Of a stretch of DNA of 64,000 nucleotides, positions 19,329 through 27,820 are shown piece by piece. A program made the translations under genes and the position numbers. Source of the DNA: Bacteroidota bacterium (GTDB lineage: Bacteria > Bacteroidota > Bacteroidia > UBA4408); NCBI GenBank assembly GCA_963169745.1, contig CAUJCU010000005.1, forward strand, positions 1 through 64,000. The letters are read 5' to 3'. Every line of letters begins with the position of its first letter. The stretch's first letter is position 1. The notes below the pieces were generated by a model. The model was not told where the DNA came from and searched no databases. It saw nothing but the letters and a program-made list of their open reading frames with translations.

Positions 19329-19571
19329 TTAAGGTATGGGGTCATGACCGTGACCGCCCCAGGGATGGCATCGCAATATGCGTTTAAGACCTAAAAAGCC
19401 TCCTTTAAATAAACCATATTTTTGTAATGCCTCAAGCATATATTGAGAGCAAGTGGGTGTGTACCGACAAGCATTGGGTAATAAAGGCGATAGTACCAAC
19501 TGATACACTTTTACCAAAAAAACAAAAGGCAAAATAATTATTTTTTTAAAGCTGTTTGCCTGTTGATTCAT
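19329..19571 (-). CDS. yidD: Membrane protein insertion efficiency factor YidD
   Basis: An 80-residue protein of the YidD family that helps YidC insert inner-membrane proteins. Family hallmarks are [30 protein letters not shown] and [17 protein letters not shown], with the three conserved Cys. The N-terminus is hydrophobic with a basic start. A -7-like TACCTTTA lies just before the ATG. Here it is not next to rpmH, rnpA or yidC, where many bacteria keep it. Confidence 0.93.
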   Translation of the reverse strand: MNQQANSFKKIIILPFVFLVKVYQLVLSPLLPNACRYTPTCSQYMLEALQKYGLFKGGFLGLKRILRCHPWGGHGHDPIP

Positions 19572-19626
19572 GGCATAAAGGTAAATATTTTAGCCATATT
19601 TGTATTTTGATTTCAACTGGGTTTAC

Positions 19627-20028
19627 ATGATTCATTTGGTTTTATTAAGAGGCTTACCGGGAGCAGGAAAGAGTGATTTTGCAAAGCTTATTTCTGAGCA
19701 AGGGAAATACCCTTTTTTTTCTGTTGATGATTACTTTACGGATAGTGCAGGACAGTATTTTTTTGAGTTTTCTGAAAACCATAAAGCCTACAAATACTGT
19801 TTGCTAAAAACCGAAGAAGCCTTATCAATGGGCTTTGAAAAAGTTATTGTTCATAATACTTTTACCATGATGTGGGAAATGGAACCCTACTTTAAACTAG
19901 CAGAACAGTATCGGTGCAAAATTTATGTTCTTACTGTTGAACATTATCATAACCAACAGAACACACACCAAATAAGTGAAGAACAGATTAGAAAAATGGC
20001 TGACAAATACCCGATAAAACTATTTTAA
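19627..20028 (+). CDS. Small P-loop ATPase / kinase-like protein
   Basis: About 133 residues. Walker A is LRGLPGAGKSDFA (residues 6-18), followed by VDDYF and, near residue 80, VHNTFTM. The arrangement matches small AAA_33/NEDD4BP2-like P-loop kinases (a relative of zeta toxin and polynucleotide kinase). I start at the ATG at 19627 (MIHLVLLRGLPG). A TTG nine codons upstream is in frame but less likely. No antitoxin-like partner is adjacent, and trpS follows 50 bp later. The substrate is unknown. Confidence 0.75.
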   Translation: MIHLVLLRGLPGAGKSDFAKLISEQGKYPFFSVDDYFTDSAGQYFFEFSENHKAYKYCLLKTEEALSMGFEKVIVHNTFTMMWEMEPYFKLAEQYRCKIYVLTVEHYHNQQNTHQISEEQIRKMADKYPIKLF

Positions 20029-20050
20029 TGATTAAAGCAGCCTCTTTTAC

Positions 20051-20058
20051 TACCTTTG
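20051..20058 (+). promoter_or_regulatory. Candidate -7 box for trpS
   Basis: TACCTTTG, a perfect TAnnTTTG, lies 20 bp before the trpS start. No good TTTG is found at the expected -33 distance. Confidence 0.35.
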
Positions 20059-20078
20059 TACTAAAACTTAATTAAATT

Positions 20079-21047
20079 ATGGCACGAATTTTAACAGGTA
20101 TTCAAAGCAGTGGGGTTCCACATTTGGGAAATATTTTAGGGGCAATTTTACCGGCTATTCAAATGAGTAAAGACCCTGCCAATGAGTCGTTTTTCTTCAT
20201 AGCCGATTTACATTCGCTCACTACCATAAAAAATGCCGATGATCGTAAGCATAACATTAACGCTGTAGCTGCCGCATGGATTGCCTTTGGGTTTGATACC
20301 AATAAAAATTTGTTGTATCGGCAAAGTATGATTCCTGAAGTGTGTGAACTTACCTGGTATTTAAATTGTTTAACGCCCTACCCCATGCTGGCCAATGCCC
20401 ATTCCTTTAAAGATAAATCAGAAAAGCTTTTTGATGTAAATGCCGGATTATTTACATATCCTGTGTTAATGGCAGCTGATATTTTATTGTATCAAGCCAA
20501 CCGTGTACCCGTTGGTAAAGATCAAATACAGCATATTGAAATTACCCGCGATATTGCTCAAAAATTTAACACCCAATATGGCCCAATATTTACTTTACCT
20601 GAAGCCGAAACCAATAATGATGTTATGATTGTTCCGGGTATTGACGGTCAAAAAATGAGCAAATCATATCAAAATTTTATTGATATTTTTCAAACGGATA
20701 AAGAATTGCTAAAAACCATAAAATCTATTGTTACTGATAGCTTGCCTCTTGAAGCCTCAAAAGACCCCTACACATGTAATGTGTTTAACATATATAAACT
20801 TATTGCCAGCCCTGCTGAAACAGAAACCATGCGTCAAAATTATATTAACGGGGGTTATGGTTATGGACACGCCAAACAAGAATTATATGAAGCTATAATT
20901 AGGAAATTTAGCTCGGCACGAGAAGAATATCTTTTTTTAATGAATAACTTAGGGGCCTTACATCATATACTTGAAAAAGGAGAAGAACGGGCTCGTATAT
21001 ACGCCCAAGACACACTTCGTAAGGTTAGAGAAAGGCTGGGTTATTAG
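20079..21047 (+). CDS. trpS: Tryptophan--tRNA ligase
   Basis: A 322-residue class I aminoacyl-tRNA synthetase that charges tRNA-Trp. The HIGH-like motif is PHLGNI at residues 14-19 after TGIQSSGV. The KMSKS motif is intact in IDGQKMSKSYQN. YPVLMAADILLYQ and VGKDQIQHIE are TrpS-specific stretches. Length is usual for the bacterial enzyme. Confidence 0.96.
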   Translation: MARILTGIQSSGVPHLGNILGAILPAIQMSKDPANESFFFIADLHSLTTIKNADDRKHNINAVAAAWIAFGFDTNKNLLYRQSMIPEVCELTWYLNCLTPYPMLANAHSFKDKSEKLFDVNAGLFTYPVLMAADILLYQANRVPVGKDQIQHIEITRDIAQKFNTQYGPIFTLPEAETNNDVMIVPGIDGQKMSKSYQNFIDIFQTDKELLKTIKSIVTDSLPLEASKDPYTCNVFNIYKLIASPAETETMRQNYINGGYGYGHAKQELYEAIIRKFSSAREEYLFLMNNLGALHHILEKGEERARIYAQDTLRKVRERLGY

Positions 21048-21224
21048 TACCCATTTTGTGCTAAATACTCATTACAAAAATTGATTTTACAAATTAAAAT
21101 TAAGTTCAAAAAAGATACTGCATCCCTTACATCAAGTTTTTAAAAAATTAGGTCTAATTGTTCAAGAAAAACATCTCCTAAAAAAATTGTTTCGCGTGTA
21201 TTTAAACTGCTTAAAAGAAGAAAA

Positions 21225-22799
21225 TCATTGCATAATGATACGTTTGGTTTGAGTATCGTTTTCGGTTGACACTTGTATGAAATAGACTCCCGGAGTAAGT
21301 TCATTTTTAAAAAGTGTTGCCGAATTGAAAATATTACTTTCGCTTTTTAGTAAGCGACCCGAAACATCAAACAAAAAGAAACTAAATTTTTGTCCCGGTG
21401 CAGCAATAGTTGTGCTTTCCCTAACTGGATTTGGGAAAACCGAAAATAGATTTTTATTTGCGGTTTCGTAAATTCCGGTAGTACAAGTATAGCCGTTGTT
21501 TTCAAGGCTTTGGCTTACAAACTGCCTGCGTGCTGTAACAAATGGTTTTAAACCTAGTATTGTAAAGCCGGGTTGTTGATTCATGTTTTGCGTTAAACTG
21601 TTATCAAAATCAGCGTTGGTAAAAAACTTTTTGGTATCGGTATATACTATGCTTTGAATGGCACTGTGAAGACTGTCCATTTTTGGAAACAGATAATATT
21701 CATTAAAAACAAATTCAGCTAAGTAACACAAATACTCCTGATAGTGACTTTTGTAAATGGTGTTATTGAGCATTTTTCCAATTAGTGGTTTCGGATTCGA
21801 AGGCATCGAATAAATATCTAATTGCTCTAATTGTGTTGGATTCATTCCTGAACTAAAATTACCGAATGATTCATTTACATCCCAATTTATCCATTCAAAT
21901 ACATGACTCACACTGTCATGGTAAATATAGTAATTGTGCCCGGTTCCAAGGTATGAGTCAAGGTTTACAAACATCATATAATTGGCCCAGCTTTTAATAA
22001 AACTTTCGGTATTCAAAACTTCTTCAAGTGCATTGTAAAAATTATTTACAGGAGTGTTGTTGATTATATCTATCAGGTTAATTAAGTCGCTCCAATCATT
22101 TACTGTTTCATTTGTTTTTAGCTCGTAATCATCTTCATAAGAAGCTTGTAAATTCCCCTGCCAATTCAAAGTCCCATGCGGGTCACCTTTAAATAAATTT
22201 CCTGTATTTTCATCGAAATGCTGTTCCAGAAATTTTTTATTTACTTCTTCAACAAGCATATACAAGCCCCAAAATGTTCCATTAATAAACAATTTTGCAT
22301 AGGTGCATCGTGGGGCTGGAATTCCTTGAGCATTCAAAGCATCAAGAGTCAGTTTTTCACGCAAAAATGAAGGGTCTTTAAACCCATTGTTGAGATTCAG
22401 TCTTTTAAGTCCATCGTATTCCTGCCCTGAAACAAATTCATTGAAATCTATTTTAAATGATTTTTTATCACTGGGGTTGTTGTATGAAGAATTGCCCTTA
22501 AATTTTATACCCACACCCGGAACTAAGGTTCCGTTTATTTTTACTTCTCCAGGCATATATACATCATCAATATAGTTTTGCTCTAGAGTATCCCAATAAT
22601 TTTGCTGCAAAAAGGTAAATTCAAAAGTGTGTATTTGCGAAGAGTTGAAAAGCGATGCACCTGCCGTTTGTGCTTTTGCTGTAATACTAATAATAAAAAA
22701 TACGGCTAACACAAAATGTTGAATCGCCCGAAATTTCTTTATTATACGCTTTCGGCTATCTTGTCTGTTTGTTGTATTATAAGTAGTTGCTGGTATCAT
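21225..22799 (-). CDS. Secreted CotH kinase-like protein with T9SS type A sorting domain
   Basis: A 524-residue protein. A long basic N-region precedes a signal peptide core (about 30-43, ending SITAKAQ). The CotH domain spans about 55-400, with GIKFKGNSSYNNPSDKKSFK, LNNGFKDPSFLREKL, WGLYMLVEEVNKKFL and EWINWDVNESFG. CotH proteins are atypical kinases of surface and spore-coat proteins. The C-terminal sorting domain begins SVFPNPVRESTTI. What it modifies on this cell is unknown. It lies directly downstream of the defence operon but has its own spacing, with 140 bp between. Confidence 0.87.
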   Translation of the reverse strand: MIPATTYNTTNRQDSRKRIIKKFRAIQHFVLAVFFIISITAKAQTAGASLFNSSQIHTFEFTFLQQNYWDTLEQNYIDDVYMPGEVKINGTLVPGVGIKFKGNSSYNNPSDKKSFKIDFNEFVSGQEYDGLKRLNLNNGFKDPSFLREKLTLDALNAQGIPAPRCTYAKLFINGTFWGLYMLVEEVNKKFLEQHFDENTGNLFKGDPHGTLNWQGNLQASYEDDYELKTNETVNDWSDLINLIDIINNTPVNNFYNALEEVLNTESFIKSWANYMMFVNLDSYLGTGHNYYIYHDSVSHVFEWINWDVNESFGNFSSGMNPTQLEQLDIYSMPSNPKPLIGKMLNNTIYKSHYQEYLCYLAEFVFNEYYLFPKMDSLHSAIQSIVYTDTKKFFTNADFDNSLTQNMNQQPGFTILGLKPFVTARRQFVSQSLENNGYTCTTGIYETANKNLFSVFPNPVRESTTIAAPGQKFSFFLFDVSGRLLKSESNIFNSATLFKNELTPGVYFIQVSTENDTQTKRIIMQ

Positions 22800-22874
22800 T
22801 ATATATTCTTTTATTTGACAGGCAACATTAAAAAAGGTTTAAACAAATGCTGAAATCCGTATATAAAAAACATT

Positions 22875-22915
22875 TGCTTGGGTTCTGTTTGCCCCAAAAA
22901 AAGGTTTTGGTTTTT
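22875..22915 (+). repeat. Left copy of a direct repeat flanking the defence region
   Basis: A 41-bp stretch starting TGCTTGGGTTCTGTTTGCC and ending GGTTTTGGTTTTT. It matches 31768-31806 in the same orientation with three transitions and one 2-base gap. In the right copy it is the distal half of a terminator hairpin. Here the matching other arm is missing. Confidence 0.65.
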
Positions 22916-22939
22916 AATTGTGCTTGCAAATTGCGTGGG

Positions 22940-25801
22940 CTACTCCAGTTTTATGGCTTCATATTCTTTTTTGCTTAAACTAAATTCAGGGTCTATTACT
23001 TTTACTTCGTCATAAGTGAGTTCGTAAAGTTTGTAAACTAAGTTGTCGATTTCCTGCTCTAAGGAAGTTGTGTCTTTTCCTTCAGCTCTTCGCTGTTGAA
23101 TGTTTTTTGAAAGTTTAGATATTTTTCCTTTTGATAATTTTATTGGAACTTCTTTTAGGTATTTTATCGGAATTTTAGGAAACAACTCCTTTGCATTTTT
23201 GAAAAAATTACTGAAAAAATAGTTTACCCCTTTAGAATTGATAATTCCAAGTATCTCGTATAAGTCAATTTTATTTGATTTAGGCAACAAGTTATATACA
23301 TCACAAACATTGTAGTAATTTTCTGTGTCAAGATATGCAATGATTTCTTTTCCAATTCGTCTTACAAATATTTTGGGGTTTTCATAAATGGCTTTAGTTT
23401 TAAAATTAGATGTGTCACTAAAATCTACTTCTACAAATTTATTGTCAAATTGTAATTCATAACGATTAAAACATCTTCCAGCAATCAAAGGTTTTCTATT
23501 TCTTCCTTTGCTATCATATACATAATCAGAACTATAACCAAACTCTATTCCCCTTGCGAAATCAATAAAATCAGAAAGTTTATTAGATGCCTTTGACTGG
23601 ATTTTTTCAATTAAGTCTGATGTTTCTGTATTAATGTAAAAGTTGAAAATGTTTTGAGGAGTTGTCAAGAAATACTTTTGTTCAAATAAATTTAACTCGC
23701 TCTCAGCTAAGTCTCGGCTTGAGATTTTACCACATCTTAATTTTGATGAATCAATCTTCTGATTTTTAAAAGCGAAAATACACGAATCAACAGATGCACT
23801 TTCAAAAATATTTGAACCTAAGTCAATTATCATTTTAAGTGAAAAGTTTTCTAATGTGTGCTTACGTATATTGTTATAGCTAGGGTTTGTAGAAATGTTA
23901 CTTGGAATTATATACCACAATGCACCTTTATTGCTCTGCAACCTACCGCCTAATTCAATAAACAAAATATAGCTTTCAGTTTCAGAGTCTTTATTCTTGA
24001 ATCTATTCTTAAAAAACTGTTTGTCAATTTCTGTAAATCTTGCACCGTAGGGAGGATTTCCTATAACGATATCGAATCCATATTTATCGGTTATAGCAGA
24101 ATTTAGCACTTCGGGAAAGTCCAATTTCCAGTCAAAGAAATGAAGTGGTAGTTCGGGTTTGTTTTTAAGTTTCTGCAAGTCTTTTATGGAATTCTTCCAA
24201 CCAATAGTTTGCAAGTAAATTTCTGTTTGCTTTGCAATTGTTGCACCTGAACCTGTTGGCTGCTTCTCAATTCCTTTGGTGCTAATCATTAACTCCAATT
24301 GCGTTATTAGCAAATCAATTTTCAGTTTGCGTATGTTGGCTGCTAATTTTTTCTTGTGGCTGTCGGGGTTAAAAAACTCCTTTTGCTCTTTGCTTATCTT
24401 TTTAAGCAAGTCGCCTTTTTGTTTTGCCAAGTCTGCACCAAAAAGCCCGTGGCTGGTTTCGTTTAGTGTCCAGTCAATATCAATAATAGCATCGCCTAAT
24501 TTGCTTACCAGACTATTACCAACTACAATTTTATAATCGAGGTTCGGCAATGCCTTTGGTTTTTCTTCGTCAACAATCAAGCTTAACCAAAAACGCAATC
24601 GGGCAATGTCCACCGCACCTTTTTCAATGTCCACTCCGTAAATGCTGTTTTGTATGATGTTGAGCTTTACAGCACTGGCATCAAAGGTTTTGGTATTGCC
24701 GTGTTCAAAGGTGTGTAGGGTTTGTTTAGCTGTAAATATTTCGTGCAGCAAACCCATAGGGAAAGCACCCGAACCAATGGCAGGGTCGCAAATTTTTACA
24801 CTGTCTAAAGCATTGTGAAATTCGGCAGAATGTTTTTTGATGAGTTTTTTATCATCATCGTCCAATTTCTTTTTTAGTAGTTTTTCAATCAGTATGCGGT
24901 CTATCTGTTTGCCTGTGGTTTTATTATCGGCTTCCATAACCAATTGTCCTTTTCTGCCTTCGTTTGCTGAAAACAGTTTGGGTTGGTCGGGTTTATCAAA
25001 ACCAATATAGCCAACTACTTCGTAGCCTTTGTTTTCAAACCAAGTAGTGAGGTATTCAATCAAACTCTCCTGGCACATATAATGCACAATTTCCTTTGGT
25101 GTGTAGTATGCACCTTTGTCTTTGTTGTCTTCGAGTAAGTTTTCAAAAATATGCCCCAACATTTCAGGGTCAACTGCTACGGTGTGGTCGTTAGGGTCGT
25201 CTTCATAAATGGTAAAGTTGTATTGATTAAAGAAATCAAACAGGCTTTTGAACAAATTGGCAGGAAAAATAAGGTTGCGGTGTTTCTTGTCGTCTTCTTC
25301 AAATAAGCCACCGTTTAAATACGGAATACGGCAAGGTTCGCCTTTTACCAGTTCAATTATGTCGTCTTTGCGTTTGGTGTTGAGTGTGTCAAAAAACAGT
25401 TTTGATAATAATTCAGAATAAAACAGGTCGGGGTTTTTTGTATTCTTAAACAGGTTGGATAAAAAATCAAAATCTCCTTTGCCCCAATCGCTTTTTTCAG
25501 GCACACCTAACCAACCTTTTTTCTGAATGAAATACAGGAACACAATACGTCCCATTAATTTTTTGTTGAAATCACGAATGCCTTTTTCGTCACCGTTAAA
25601 TATGGTTTGCCGAATGTTTGGTTTTGAAACCATAAAGTCGCAAAAAATATCATAGTGCTTTTTGTATTCGTCAAAAAATGCTTTTGAAAGTTTCTCTACC
25701 GAGAAGGCTTCTTTTACATCATCTAAAGTAGCTTTGCTGCCTTTGTTGGCAATAGCTGTAAATCGTTCGGCTGCTGTTCGTGTGCTTTCACCTTCGCCCA
25801 A
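22940..25801 (-). CDS. Eco57I-like adenine-specific DNA methylase / restriction protein, main part (interrupted gene)
   Basis: A 953-codon open frame holding most of a class I SAM-dependent DNA methylase. An N-terminal helical region is followed by ENLLEDNKDKGAYYTPKEIV (about 220-240). The SAM motif DPAIGSGAF is at 339-347. The catalytic NPPY is at 582-585, marking N6-adenine methylation. The C-terminal part (about 690-880) looks like a TaqI/Eco57I target-recognition domain. The open frame begins at a TTG, not a natural start. Reading back in frame through PKRYTYVL reaches a TAA and then the 135-codon frame upstream. The two form one reading frame of 1097 codons with a single internal stop. 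Expression of this part would need reinitiation or readthrough. Confidence 0.85.
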   Translation of the reverse strand: MGEGESTRTAAERFTAIANKGSKATLDDVKEAFSVEKLSKAFFDEYKKHYDIFCDFMVSKPNIRQTIFNGDEKGIRDFNKKLMGRIVFLYFIQKKGWLGVPEKSDWGKGDFDFLSNLFKNTKNPDLFYSELLSKLFFDTLNTKRKDDIIELVKGEPCRIPYLNGGLFEEDDKKHRNLIFPANLFKSLFDFFNQYNFTIYEDDPNDHTVAVDPEMLGHIFENLLEDNKDKGAYYTPKEIVHYMCQESLIEYLTTWFENKGYEVVGYIGFDKPDQPKLFSANEGRKGQLVMEADNKTTGKQIDRILIEKLLKKKLDDDDKKLIKKHSAEFHNALDSVKICDPAIGSGAFPMGLLHEIFTAKQTLHTFEHGNTKTFDASAVKLNIIQNSIYGVDIEKGAVDIARLRFWLSLIVDEEKPKALPNLDYKIVVGNSLVSKLGDAIIDIDWTLNETSHGLFGADLAKQKGDLLKKISKEQKEFFNPDSHKKKLAANIRKLKIDLLITQLELMISTKGIEKQPTGSGATIAKQTEIYLQTIGWKNSIKDLQKLKNKPELPLHFFDWKLDFPEVLNSAITDKYGFDIVIGNPPYGARFTEIDKQFFKNRFKNKDSETESYILFIELGGRLQSNKGALWYIIPSNISTNPSYNNIRKHTLENFSLKMIIDLGSNIFESASVDSCIFAFKNQKIDSSKLRCGKISSRDLAESELNLFEQKYFLTTPQNIFNFYINTETSDLIEKIQSKASNKLSDFIDFARGIEFGYSSDYVYDSKGRNRKPLIAGRCFNRYELQFDNKFVEVDFSDTSNFKTKAIYENPKIFVRRIGKEIIAYLDTENYYNVCDVYNLLPKSNKIDLYEILGIINSKGVNYFFSNFFKNAKELFPKIPIKYLKEVPIKLSKGKISKLSKNIQQRRAEGKDTTSLEQEIDNLVYKLYELTYDEVKVIDPEFSLSKKEYEAIKLE

Positions 25802-25822
25802 TACATAGGTGTAGCGTTTGGG

Positions 25823-26230
25823 TTAGGTTTTAATTTTTACAAATTCTCCGTCAGCATCATAACCTGTTAATTCTGAAACATAAGTAAAACGCCAATTGCC
25901 TTTTTCGGAATTGTGATAAGTAATAAAAGCAGCATCAATATCTTTCCAGTATTTGCGAAGCAAATTTCGTAAGCCTACACGGTTGCGTTCCAAAATAATA
26001 CCTTGTGCCAAGGTAACTTCAAACACGGCAATTTGGCGTTCAATACCGTTTTCGTTGAGTGTAATGTAACCCAACTTTTGCACCTGTAAAGCTACACTGG
26101 TATCAATACCTGTGAGTATTTCAGGTGTTGCCAACAAACGAGATTGGGTAAATGCTTCGCCCAAAAATTGTTTCCAATTGTTTTGGTTATAGCGTTGCTT
26201 GAATAAGTTATGAATTTGTTCGTATGTCAT
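25823..26230 (-). CDS. N-terminal part of the interrupted DNA methylase
   Basis: A 135-residue frame beginning MTYEQIHNLFKQRYNQNNW and ending VKIKT before a TAA at 25825-25823. It carries the conserved N-terminal domain of these helicase-linked methylases (for example FEVTLAQGIILERNRVGLRN and DAAFITYHNSEKGNWRFTYV), possibly nuclease-related. The next codons are in the same frame and continue the protein, so this is the front of the gene at 22940, cut off by a nonsense codon. A second, diverged copy of its first 18 codons lies at 26750-26810. Confidence 0.8.
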   Translation of the reverse strand: MTYEQIHNLFKQRYNQNNWKQFLGEAFTQSRLLATPEILTGIDTSVALQVQKLGYITLNENGIERQIAVFEVTLAQGIILERNRVGLRNLLRKYWKDIDAAFITYHNSEKGNWRFTYVSELTGYDADGEFVKIKT

Positions 26231-26244
26231 TATTCCTTTTTTTT

Positions 26245-26335
26245 GCCACGAATGCTTTTTAATTAGTGCATTAGTGGCTATTTTTTTATTTTATGCCATG
26301 AATACACGAATGTATTTTATTAGTGCATTAGTGGC
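26245..26335. repeat. Two tandem imperfect hairpins beside the GxxExxY gene
   Basis: Hairpin 1 (26245-26278) pairs gccacgaatgc with gcattagtggc. Hairpin 2 (26295-26335) begins gccatgaat and ends with the same tagtgcattagtggc. A further half copy (attcgtgtattagtggc) lies on the other side of the GxxExxY gene at 26726-26742. The shared right arms are separated by 57 bp. Confidence 0.6.
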
Positions 26336-26341
26336 TATTTT

Positions 26342-26716
26342 TTACAATATTATTCTTTTATAATTCATTTTTAATTCTCCAAAGTTTACTATTAAAGCAA
26401 GTTTATTTTGTGATACTTTTAAATAGTTTAAACCTTGTGCAATATGCTCATCTGCAATTCCTGCAATTCCCTTTACTTCTAAAATTATTTTATCAAAAAT
26501 CACAAAATCAGCATAAAATTTATGAGGCAAAATCACACCCTTGTAATTCACTGAGTATTCTTTTTCTCTTTCAAATTGTATTCCTGAGTTTTTAAACTCC
26601 CACTCCAAAGCATCTTTATACACTATTTCTAAAAAACCAGCTCCAAGGTTATTATGCACTTCCATACATATTCCAATTATTCTGTAGCTTTCTTCTTTGT
26701 AAATTATATTGTCCAT
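26342..26716 (-). CDS. GxxExxY protein
   Basis: A 124-residue protein with the family's defining motif in NNLGAGFLEIVYKDAL (G-x-x-E-x-x-Y, residues about 28-34). It continues with KYKG-like NYKGVILPHKFYADFVIFDKIILEVK and the C-terminal half IADEHIAQGLNYLKVS. The strands containing Asp (YADFV) and Glu-x-Lys (ILEVKG) resemble a PD-(D/E)xK nuclease core. Molecular function is not established. It lies as an insert between two copies of the methylase start and is flanked by hairpin repeats, which suggests a mobile cassette. Confidence 0.85.
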   Translation of the reverse strand: MDNIIYKEESYRIIGICMEVHNNLGAGFLEIVYKDALEWEFKNSGIQFEREKEYSVNYKGVILPHKFYADFVIFDKIILEVKGIAGIADEHIAQGLNYLKVSQNKLALIVNFGELKMNYKRIIL

Positions 26717-26749
26717 ACTAATTTTATTCGTGTATTAGTGGCTTCTTTT

Positions 26750-26810
26750 AATATTATCGTTTTGGGTTGTATCGTTGCTTGAATAGGTTATGTATTTGCT
26801 TGTATGTCAT
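26750..26810 (-). pseudogene. Remnant of a second methylase start
   Basis: The minus strand reads MTYKQIHNLFKQRYNPKR then stop, against MTYEQIHNLFKQRYNQNN in the intact copy at 26230. DNA identity over about 50 bases is roughly 85 per cent. One extra C shifts the frame, after which similarity fades. Its ATG overlaps the stop of the DUF1016 gene (TAATG), the same coupling used between helicase and DUF1016. This looks like the original start of the methylase gene. Confidence 0.65.
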
Positions 26811-27820
26811 TACTGGTTGAAATATTTATTAATTTTATCACTAATTTCTTTGCTGCTTGGTAGTAAATTTTGATAATTTTTAGGAAGTTTTTCGGATGTT
26901 GTATAAGTGGCCACACCAATAGGCATTGCACTTGTTTTTAAAGAATATTCTACAATGGTTCTGTCTTTGTTTTTGCAAATTATAATTCCTATAGCTTCAT
27001 TTTCATGTGGAAGTTTGATGGTGTTATTTAACACCGAAAGATAAAACTCCATTTTACCTTTGTATTCAGGTAAAAACTCGCCAATTTTCAACTCAATTGC
27101 AATAAGACATTGCAGTTGGCGATGATAAAGTAATAAATCAATAAAATATTCTTTATTACTTACTTCAATTTTATATTGATTTCCAATAAAAGTGTAATTA
27201 TGACCCAATTCAGTTAAAAAACTACGAATATTGTTGATTAAGGTTTGTTCCAATTCACTTTCAGAATGTTCATCGGCAAGGTTTAAAAAATCAAAAGTAT
27301 ATTCGTCTTTTACAGCTAAATAGGCTTGATTCTTAATATTATGTGGTAGAGTATTTTCAAAGTTGGTTTGGTTTAAAAGATATTTTTCAAATGTTTTATT
27401 TTCAATTTGATGGATTAAAACATTCTTTGTCCAACCAAATTTTTTGGTTGAGAGTATGTAAAACTGTCGTTCTTGATTGTTTTTGCATTTATTTAAAATG
27501 GCGATATGTTTTGTCCAACTGATTTCTCCAACCAGTGGTTGGAGAAATTCAACACCTTGATATTCATTGTAAAATTGTGCCATTAACCAAAGGTTTGTAG
27601 ATGAAAACCCTCCAATATTTGGAAACTCCAATTGAAGTTCTTTTGATAAAGTAGGAACAATGGCTTTCCCCCAACTTTCAGATTGTTTTTCTGAAATTGA
27701 TTTACCAATTTCCCAGTACAAATTGATGAGTTGTGTATTTACAACTTTAAGAGCTTCGTATTGGGCTTGCCTAACTTTTTGCTTTATTTCGGATATAAAA
27801 TTGGCTTGAGTTAGTTCCAT
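26810..27820 (-). CDS. DUF1016 (YhcG-type) PD-(D/E)xK nuclease domain protein
   Basis: A 336-residue protein of the YhcG family. The N-terminal part (about 1-165) has the conserved NLYWEIGKSIS, GFSSTNLWLMAQFY and SWTKHIAILNKCKN. The C-terminal nuclease domain shows FIDLLLYHRQLQCLIAIELK, placing Asp, Glu and Lys of the PD-(D/E)xK core, then YKGKMEFYLSVLN. The stop of the helicase gene overlaps its ATG (TAATG), and its own stop overlaps the methylase-start remnant in the same way, so it belongs to the operon. It could be the DNA-cutting part of the system or an accessory passenger. DUF1016 genes are frequent guests of restriction operons. Confidence 0.85.
   Translation of the reverse strand: MELTQANFISEIKQKVRQAQYEALKVVNTQLINLYWEIGKSISEKQSESWGKAIVPTLSKELQLEFPNIGGFSSTNLWLMAQFYNEYQGVEFLQPLVGEISWTKHIAILNKCKNNQERQFYILSTKKFGWTKNVLIHQIENKTFEKYLLNQTNFENTLPHNIKNQAYLAVKDEYTFDFLNLADEHSESELEQTLINNIRSFLTELGHNYTFIGNQYKIEVSNKEYFIDLLLYHRQLQCLIAIELKIGEFLPEYKGKMEFYLSVLNNTIKLPHENEAIGIIICKNKDRTIVEYSLKTSAMPIGVATYTTSEKLPKNYQNLLPSSKEISDKINKYFNQ

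Noticed and set aside
19627-20028. Zeta-type toxin
   Set aside because: The P-loop kinase fold is similar, but there is no antitoxin neighbour and the protein is shorter than zeta toxins.
25801-25830. Frameshift as the cause of the split methylase
   Set aside because: Both parts lie in the same reading frame. Only a single stop codon separates them.
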